Shown piece by piece: positions 58,506 to 64,000 of a stretch of DNA of 64,000 nucleotides. A program made the position numbers and the translations under genes. The DNA is from Firmicutes bacterium CAG:24053_14 (GTDB taxonomy: Bacteria; Bacillota; Clostridia; Oscillospirales; Oscillospiraceae). How positions within the stretch are numbered: the first letter of the stretch is position 1; every line of letters begins with the position of its first letter. The stretch is from NCBI GenBank assembly GCA_001916715.1, contig MNSZ01000047.1:6446-70445 (forward strand), in the 5' to 3' direction. The notes under the pieces were generated by a model. The model worked only from the letters and a program-made list of their open reading frames with translations, did not search any database and was not told the DNA's origin.

Positions 58506-60256
58506 GCCGGAACCTCCTCTCCTTTGTCCTTTGCACTGATGTGCGCATGCCACAGTTCCTGATAAAGTGAACAACTTTTTAGAAGTTCTTCGTGCGTTCC
58601 CTTGGATTCTACTTTTCCATCGTTCATGACGATGATTTGATCTGCCGTTGTGATGGTGGACAGGCGATGGGCGATGACGATCAGCGTCTTTCCCTGTATC
58701 AGCTTGTTGATGGACGCTTGAATCACAGCCTCGTTCTCCGGGTCGGTAAATGCGGTCGCCTCGTCCAAAATCACCACCGGGCTGTTTTTCAAAATGGCGC
58801 GGGCGATGGCGATGCGCTGGCGTTCGCCGCCGGAGAGATTCCCTCCGCCATCCCCAACAAGGGTGTCATAGCCCTTTGGCAGGACAGCAATAAAATCATG
58901 GCAGCTTGCCTGTTTTGCGGCGGATATAATCTCCTCGTCTGTGGCGTCAGGCTTGCCCATACGGATATTCTCTTTCACCGATTGATGAAACAGAAAATTG
59001 TCCTGGGATACATAGGCCACGGTATCCATGACCTGTTTGAGCGGCAGCTTGTGGGCGTCCACGCCGCCAATTTCCACACAGCCGCTGTCCGCCTCCCAAA
59101 AGGAGGCGATGAGCCGGGCAACAGTGGATTTACCAGAACCAGAAGGTCCTACGACGGCGGTCATTCCACCAGGAACGGCGTCAAAGCTGACCTGGTGCAG
59201 CACCTCGGTATCCCCGTAGCCAAAGGAAACCTCCCGAAAAGAAATATCACTGCCTTTAAGCTCCACCGGTTCCGCAGGGCGCTTCAGCTCTTCCGCCTCC
59301 AACAGCCCGGTGATTTCTTTGACTGTGGAGTCCACCATGGCGAGACTATCCGTATATTGAAGCGCCTGGATGAGCGGCTTTACAAGGCCCAGCGCAAGGA
59401 TGATGCAGGTGATGAAAACCGGGGCTGTCAGGCTGCCGCTGATAAAAAGCCCCGCGCCAAGCGGAAGCAGCCCCAAAAGGCAGGAGGGCATGATGGAAAC
59501 GCCCGCCACATAAAAGCCGTTGGTCTGCCGAAACCAGGTCGCTTTCGCCGCCTGGTTCTCCTTTACGGAATCTGCATATTTTCCATAGGACGAGCTGCTT
59601 TGATTAAATGCCTTAATGACCTCAATGCCGCCTATATACTCCACAACAGAGGCGTCCATATTCTTGCCGGCTGTCAGCACCCGGGCATACCGCTTTTCAT
59701 AGTCCTTCATCATGCCCATATAGCACACAAGGCCAATGGGGATGGTGACAAGGGAAATCAGAGCAATACGCCAATCCAAAATGAACATATAAACCAGCAT
59801 CAGGACGGGGATCAGAATGTTGGCCGTCAGCTCCGGAATCATGTGCGCCAGAGGAAGCTCCAACTTCTCTGCGGTATCCACCAGCAGCGTCTTAAACTTG
59901 CCCGAAGGCGTATCCAAGATATAACCCATGGGTACACGGGAGAGCTTCGCCGTCAGTTCTGTGCGGATATTCTTCAAGATTGTAAAAGCCGAGCGGTGAC
60001 TGAGCATGGTGGACGCCGTGTTCAGCCAGGTGCTGCCCAGATAGCCCAATAGCGCAACAAGCGCCATAAGGGCAATCGATGACAACTCGTAGTTTTTAGC
60101 CAACAGTTGGATAATGATCTTCGAAACTGCAAGATACGGCACGACGCCGCAGGCGGCGCCCAGCACAGCCAGCAGCACTGATGCGGCTAACTTTCCCCGA
60201 CACTGTGCAGCAAAACGCAGAATCCAACCGAATGAATTATTTTTGTTCTGTTCCAT
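58502..60256 (-). CDS. ABC half-transporter, second pair, YbtP/IrtA-like
   Basis: 584 residues. N-terminal membrane domain, then VGPSGSGKSTVARL, NLSGGERQRIA and VILDEATAFTDPEN. The FTDPEN is a variant of the D-loop, also present (FADPDN) in the 34,428 protein, so both pairs have one partner with this feature. It is coupled to the ECF A gene upstream (20-base overlap). Confidence 0.9.
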   Translation of the reverse strand: MEQNKNNSFGWILRFAAQCRGKLAASVLLAVLGAACGVVPYLAVSKIIIQLLAKNYELSSIALMALVALLGYLGSTWLNTASTMLSHRSAFTILKNIRTELTAKLSRVPMGYILDTPSGKFKTLLVDTAEKLELPLAHMIPELTANILIPVLMLVYMFILDWRIALISLVTIPIGLVCYMGMMKDYEKRYARVLTAGKNMDASVVEYIGGIEVIKAFNQSSSSYGKYADSVKENQAAKATWFRQTNGFYVAGVSIMPSCLLGLLPLGAGLFISGSLTAPVFITCIILALGLVKPLIQALQYTDSLAMVDSTVKEITGLLEAEELKRPAEPVELKGSDISFREVSFGYGDTEVLHQVSFDAVPGGMTAVVGPSGSGKSTVARLIASFWEADSGCVEIGGVDAHKLPLKQVMDTVAYVSQDNFLFHQSVKENIRMGKPDATDEEIISAAKQASCHDFIAVLPKGYDTLVGDGGGNLSGGERQRIAIARAILKNSPVVILDEATAFTDPENEAVIQASINKLIQGKTLIVIAHRLSTITTADQIIVMNDGKVESKGTHEELLKSCSLYQELWHAHISAKDKGEEVPA

Positions 60257-61709
60257 AGTCCGCTCCTTTCATTTTTTCTAATGCGCGGGATCGGGACGTG
60301 CCTGTTAAATCATCTGTAATCGTCCCATTCTGTAAGATCAGTACACGAGAACAAATTGCCTGAATGAATTCATAATCGTGCGTGATGATCAGCAGGATTT
60401 TGCCCTGCTCCGAAAGCTCCTTCGCCAGTTGTCCGACCTCCTGCATGCTTTTCAGGTCAAGTCCGCTGGTAGGCTCGTCAAAAACCAAAATGTCCTTTTC
60501 GCAAATCAGGCTGACTGCCACAGCAAGCCGCTGTTTCTGTCCGCCCGAAAGGGACAAGGGATGACGGTCTTGATAGGCGGTCAGGTTCAGCCAGTCCAGA
60601 GCCTGCTTGATCGCTTCATCGTTTGGTTCCTTCACGCCCAGCCGGCATTCCGCCTCTACGCTGTCGGTAAAAAGTTGGTGCCCAACATCCTGCATGACCA
60701 TGTAGGATCGCGCTTTCCGTTGCTTCTCAGAAAGGACCTGCCCGTTTTGAGCGATCGTCCCGACATCGTATTTTTGCAGACCGCAGAGTGTGCGGGCAAG
60801 CGTTGTTTTCCCGACGCCGTTTGGACCCGCAATAGCGATAACTTCGCCTCCGTATGCAGTGAATTCCACCTGCTTTAGCACATGTTTATTCCCCAAATGT
60901 ACAGAGAGCCCTCTTACCTCAAATAGATTGCTTTTCTTATTTGTGTGCGTTTCGGTCTGAGCGATCTGCGCTAAATCTCGGCAGCGAAGGCCCAAGGCGG
61001 AGGTCTCCCGTTCTGTCAATGCCCGAAACTCAGATGTGGCCATATCCCTTGCGACCCTGCCGCTTTCCATGTAGATGACCCGATCTGCCACTTCCATCAA
61101 GTACCAAAGCCGATGTTCTGCAACAATGATCGTTTTTCCTTGCGCCTTGACCTTTTGAAGCAGTCGTGTTAACTCCGCTACTGCAGCCATATCCAAGTTA
61201 GATGACGGTTCGTCCAGAACAAGAACTTCCGGTTGTGTTGCATAGACGGATGCAAATGCGATTTTTTGTTTCTCTCCTCCGGAAAGCTCAAAAATATTCC
61301 GCCGGCGCAAGCCGGACATTTCTAAATCACTGTAGGTTTCCTCCAGCCGTTTCTTTAGCTGCCCCTGCGGCAACGCACGGTTTTCCAGGCCAAAGACAAT
61401 TTCGCTGTCCGTGTCCGTATTGAAAAACTGTGTGCGTGGGTTTTGAAATACGGAGCCGACATAATCGGACAATTCTGCAATTTCTGCTTTTGCAACATCT
61501 AAGCCGCACACAGTTATATCCCCGGTCAACTCCCCATTGAAAAAGTGGGGGATAAGGCCATTGATTAAGCGAGTAACTGTTGTTTTCCCGCAACCGCTTT
61601 CCCCGCAGAGGAGTACGCACTGGCCAGGTGGGATTTCTATACTAACGTCATGCAATCCGTTGTCCTCTTGCCCATCGTAGGAGAAAGAAACATTTTTCAG
61701 CTGAATCAT
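60237..61709 (-). CDS. ecfA: ECF transporter ATPase, fused double A component (module 3)
   Basis: 490 residues. First ABC domain: GESGCGKTTVTRL and LSGGEKQKI; second: GPNGVGKTTLARTL and LSGGQKQRLAV with VFDEPTSGLD. Closest to the module 1 protein by the GESGCGKTT motif and length. It overlaps the ABC gene and abuts the T gene. Confidence 0.92.
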   Translation of the reverse strand: MIQLKNVSFSYDGQEDNGLHDVSIEIPPGQCVLLCGESGCGKTTVTRLINGLIPHFFNGELTGDITVCGLDVAKAEIAELSDYVGSVFQNPRTQFFNTDTDSEIVFGLENRALPQGQLKKRLEETYSDLEMSGLRRRNIFELSGGEKQKIAFASVYATQPEVLVLDEPSSNLDMAAVAELTRLLQKVKAQGKTIIVAEHRLWYLMEVADRVIYMESGRVARDMATSEFRALTERETSALGLRCRDLAQIAQTETHTNKKSNLFEVRGLSVHLGNKHVLKQVEFTAYGGEVIAIAGPNGVGKTTLARTLCGLQKYDVGTIAQNGQVLSEKQRKARSYMVMQDVGHQLFTDSVEAECRLGVKEPNDEAIKQALDWLNLTAYQDRHPLSLSGGQKQRLAVAVSLICEKDILVFDEPTSGLDLKSMQEVGQLAKELSEQGKILLIITHDYEFIQAICSRVLILQNGTITDDLTGTSRSRALEKMKGADYGTEQK

Positions 61710-62407
61710 CAGAACCAGCCCTCCCTTGCAGCATAGAATGCCAGCGCAATGATTCCAGCATAAATCACCAGAACAAGAGCATCTGCCGTGTGAAAACGCA
61801 CGGTTTCTATACAGGTGCGCTTTTCCACATGGTCAATTCCTCTCGTAATAGCAGCCTGGGTGATTTCGTCCGAAATTTTTGAGGCTGAGACCAGCATCGG
61901 CACATAAACATATTCCATCGTCCGCATCGGATGACGGAGAAAACCGCCCGCTGTGACGGGGATTCCCCGCAGTGCCATTGCGTCCTTGACCGCAGCCCAT
62001 TCTTCTCCCATGGTAGGGAAATACCGCAGGGTAATGGAGAGGGAGATGGTAAACCCCTTGGGTAAATGCAGCCGTCCTACTGCCGCCAAAAAATCGCTGA
62101 CACGCGTGGTGGAAATCAGGAGGCTGCCCAGCATAAAGCATGGGATAAGCTTGCGTATGTAGACGGCAAACATATATATAATCCCACCTGCGCTGACAGG
62201 CAGCATCGGGACAAGCCAGAGCTGAATTGCCAACAGCGCAAGGAAGAACGAACCATATTTTAATGCACCTCGTTGTCTGCCGGCGCATAAAAGCAGTAAC
62301 AACGGCAGTGCCGCAAAGACACACTCCACGACGATGCTCTCGTTCAAAAATACGGATATGCTTGTAACGGCAAGAATCAGCAGTTTAGTACGGGGGTCCA
62401 ATTTCAT
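61709..62407 (-). CDS. ecfT: ECF transporter T component (module 3)
   Basis: 232 residues from ATG 62407. LDPRTKLLILAVTSIS at the start, AMALRGIPVTAG and AAITRGIDHVEKR are the usual T motifs. Several membrane helices. It overlaps the A gene by 1 base. Confidence 0.9.
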   Translation of the reverse strand: MKLDPRTKLLILAVTSISVFLNESIVVECVFAALPLLLLLCAGRQRGALKYGSFFLALLAIQLWLVPMLPVSAGGIIYMFAVYIRKLIPCFMLGSLLISTTRVSDFLAAVGRLHLPKGFTISLSITLRYFPTMGEEWAAVKDAMALRGIPVTAGGFLRHPMRTMEYVYVPMLVSASKISDEITQAAITRGIDHVEKRTCIETVRFHTADALVLVIYAGIIALAFYAAREGWF

Positions 62408-62408
62408 C

Positions 62409-63008
62409 TCAAACGATCCCCGCCTTTTCAAAATGCTTTTTCAGCAGTTTCTTCCCAATGTAGCCGCCAATCAGAGCGCAGAGAACCGTCCCCAGAAGCA
62501 TCAGCGGAATGGCCCACCAGTTGGCGCCGATGGAATCGATCACGCCCGCAAAAGAGGATACATCGCCTTTCTTGCTCATAAACGCATCGAATTGGGCCGG
62601 CATGATTGCCATTGGCACATATGCGCCCATTGGCGATAGTGCAAACAGGCAATAAGCTATCATATTTTTCTTAAAGGATTTGAAGCTGCCCGAGGCACAG
62701 ATGACGTCTGCTATGATACCGAATACCACAAAAAAAGCGGACATCATCCAGAACATACCCGTGATAAACAGCAGGATGCCGGCGATAATCCCGAGAATCG
62801 TAATAGCGCCGCGCTTGGGTATCTTCGCCACATAGAGCATAAACACGGTCCCGGTAAACAGGGCGACAATCAGCGGCATAAAGGGAAAGGTAATGGGTGT
62901 CATTTGAGCCACACCACCGATGATGAATGCGACAGCGGCATAGATCAGGGAAAAGATACCGACGGAAATAAAATCTCTGGTTTGTAATTTGTTGACGTTT
63001 TTGTTCAT
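62409..63008 (-). CDS. ECF transporter S component, MptD-like (module 3)
   Basis: 199 residues, first gene of the second operon. Helices from LQTRDFISVGIFSLIYAAV onward; KKHFEKAGIV at the end. The AGGAGG and the palindrome at 63,029-63,046 lie upstream. The three S components share the end motif KHF.KAG, so they probably bind related ligands. Confidence 0.87.
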   Translation of the reverse strand: MNKNVNKLQTRDFISVGIFSLIYAAVAFIIGGVAQMTPITFPFMPLIVALFTGTVFMLYVAKIPKRGAITILGIIAGILLFITGMFWMMSAFFVVFGIIADVICASGSFKSFKKNMIAYCLFALSPMGAYVPMAIMPAQFDAFMSKKGDVSSFAGVIDSIGANWWAIPLMLLGTVLCALIGGYIGKKLLKKHFEKAGIV

Positions 63009-63028
63009 TGCAAATCCTCCTTATTTTT

Positions 63029-63046
63029 GGTTAGATACAGCTAACT
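63029..63046. promoter_or_regulatory. GTTAG-N6-CTAAC palindrome, copy 3
   Basis: GGTTAGATACAGCTAACT lies 21 bases upstream of the S-component start (63,008) and downstream of the TetR terminator. Same half-sites and spacing as the copies at 33,424 and 50,491. Confidence 0.78.
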
Positions 63047-63053
63047 GACATGC

Positions 63054-63082
63054 AAAAAGTTAAGGCTCATTTGAGCCTTAAC
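63054..63082 (-). terminator. terminator overlapping the end of the TetR gene
   Basis: GTTAAGGCTCA and TGAGCCTTAAC form a perfect stem with a 2-base loop, followed by TTTTTGC. The stem contains the last codons and stop of the TetR gene, so this gene is transcribed alone. Confidence 0.88.
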
Positions 63083-63684
63083 AGACCGTCCCATCCGCAG
63101 TTGAAGAAAGTAGCCAACTCATTGACATAGCCTACAGCCTGTTCTCTGGTCATGTCATGAGCCACGGTTTCAAACACAGCGGTAAAATAGGCGCTCGTGA
63201 TCATGTGATGCAGGTCACGGCTAACCGTACCCTCCAGCTTGCCAAGCTGCCGAAGTTGCTGATAATATTTTTCCGTCTGCGTGACTTCAATCTCCACAAG
63301 TTCATGAATATAGGTGGCGTATCTGGTTCCATCGGAACAGCATACAATCAGCTTAAAGGCATCGAAGTTGTCGTAAATGTAGCCAATAAACTGGTTCAGA
63401 TAATTGGTAGACAAATCCCGGCTCTGCGCAGTTCTATCCTCTGGAATCAAATCATAGTGTGCTTGCTGCGCCGCTTTGAACTGCTCCATCAGACCATCCG
63501 CTGCCTCAGATACCAGCGCATCAAACAATGCTGCTTTATCTGGATAGTACCCATAAAAGGCTCCTTGTGTAAACCCCGCCTCCTTTACAATGCCACGGAG
63601 CGATGCATCCTTGAAGCCTTTGGCAAGAAACTCTTTCTTTCCAATATCGAGAATCTTTTTCTGTGTTTCCGTATACTCAGTCAT
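63067..63684 (-). CDS. TetR-family regulator with own palindromic operator
   Basis: 205 residues. ILDIGKKEFLAKGFKDASLRGIVKEAGFTQGAFYGYYPDKAALFDAL is the HTH; the rest is a helical ligand-binding domain. It is monocistronic: own promoter (63,742-63,770), own terminator. A 16-bp palindrome overlaps the promoter, so autoregulation is likely. It may also control the ECF/ABC operon downstream. Confidence 0.92.
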   Translation of the reverse strand: MTEYTETQKKILDIGKKEFLAKGFKDASLRGIVKEAGFTQGAFYGYYPDKAALFDALVSEAADGLMEQFKAAQQAHYDLIPEDRTAQSRDLSTNYLNQFIGYIYDNFDAFKLIVCCSDGTRYATYIHELVEIEVTQTEKYYQQLRQLGKLEGTVSRDLHHMITSAYFTAVFETVAHDMTREQAVGYVNELATFFNCGWDGLLRLK

Positions 63685-63701
63685 GTTCTCGCTCCTCTCA
63701 A

Positions 63702-63746
63702 AATATATCGGCGCTATGTATCAATGATATATAGCGCCGATATATT
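63702..63746. promoter_or_regulatory. large palindromic operator at the TetR promoter
   Basis: AATATATCGGCGCTAT (63702-63717) and its perfect complement ATAGCGCCGATATATT (63731-63746) with a 13-base spacer. It covers the -10 region and the start point of the TetR promoter. Confidence 0.88.
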
Positions 63747-63770
63747 AACATGGCCGGAACGTTTTGTCAA
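63742..63770 (-). promoter_or_regulatory. sigma-A promoter for the TetR gene
   Basis: TTGACA (63765-63770), 17-base spacer, TAATAT (63742-63747). The -10 overlaps the right arm of the palindromic operator. Confidence 0.86.
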
Positions 63771-63886
63771 TAGGTCTATGTGAAAATGTTTCTTCCGTAT
63801 ATAACGCTCTGTACAAATATGGATGGATAATAAAAAACCGCACTCCTGAGAAACACAAGAGTACGGGCAAAATTATACCTCCGCCT

Positions 63887-64000
63887 TTATTGCGGAAGCA
63901 GGAGTACGGCGAGAATATCGCCCTTTTTGACAGATGGATCTTCCCAGTATCGGGAGTCCACAGAGTAGTCGCTGTTGTCGCCGAGGACATAGTAGCAGCC
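63887..64000 (-). CDS. lepB: signal peptidase I, C-terminal part (cut by window edge)
   Basis: The frame from the window edge reads YYVLGDNSDYSVDSR, the conserved box of type I signal peptidases (GDNxxxSxDSR), then GDILAVLLLPQ and TAA at 63887. Signal peptidase I cleaves signal peptides of exported proteins at the outer face of the membrane. The catalytic Ser and Lys lie outside the window. No gene lies between it and the TetR promoter. Confidence 0.88.
   Translation of the reverse strand, partial: GCYYVLGDNSDYSVDSRYWEDPSVKKGDILAVLLLPQ

Noticed and set aside
1..64000. CRISPR arrays, tRNA or rRNA genes
   Set aside because: I saw no regularly spaced repeats of 25-40 bases, no cloverleaf with the T-arm pattern, and no rRNA-like segments. 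A covariance-model search could still find a small RNA.

Overview
The window looks like DNA of a gut-type anaerobic Firmicute (Clostridia, Oscillospiraceae/Lachnospiraceae-like). Genes are tightly packed with strong AGGAGG ribosome sites, sigma-A promoters often carry an extended -10 (TGC before TATAAT-like boxes), and the gene content (YolD/Pol Y, YodL, class B sortase, MptD-type ECF transporters, IS30) is typical of clostridial mobile elements. All identifications are by eye from motifs; no database search was possible.

Positions 1 to about 33,000 are the DNA-processing and accessory part of a large integrative or conjugative element. Almost everything is on the minus strand, in three long operons. 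Each operon starts from a strong promoter (near 7,200, 15,800 and 26,350) and each has intrinsic terminators inside its untranslated leader. They encode a DNA-handling kit: primase zinc finger (cut by the window edge), RecD2-like helicase, YqaJ-type nuclease, SSB, an NAD-dependent ligase (frameshifted), and a Y-family polymerase with its YolD partner. Alongside are a MoxR ATPase plus VWA/HELGH metalloprotein pair, an Api92/YubB-like protein, two YkgJ-type cysteine-cluster proteins, a SLOG protein, a YodL protein and many unrecognised element genes. The right part (28-33 kb) holds a flavodoxin, regulators, an AlbA_2 protein, a serine recombinase and a class B sortase that ends in a clear terminator. 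Conjugation genes are not in this window.

Positions 33,400 to 63,700 form a transport and metabolism island that I read as metal or siderophore related. A plus-strand operon has an AraC regulator, a YbtPQ/IrtAB-like pair of ABC half-transporters and an ECF module (S, T, A). A minus-strand operon from 63,008 to 51,316 has an ECF module, a second ABC pair, an ATC-hydrolase-like protein, a third ECF module, a DtxR-type iron regulator and an Rrf2 regulator; an IS30 element sits exactly between the last two. Between them, a minus-strand operon (50,435 to 41,243) encodes four SAM methyltransferases, two related alpha/beta hydrolases, another esterase, three paralogous membrane proteins, a heavy-metal-associated domain protein, a ketopantoate-reductase-like enzyme, an SRPBCC fragment and a second ATC-hydrolase-like protein. 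All three operons have the same palindrome (GTTAG-N6-CTAAC) just upstream of their first gene.

The middle operon is decaying. Three of its genes carry one in-frame TAG each, one gene is truncated, and a single base change both removes the stop of one gene and puts a TAG at codon 2 of the next. The window ends in the 3' part of a signal peptidase I gene.
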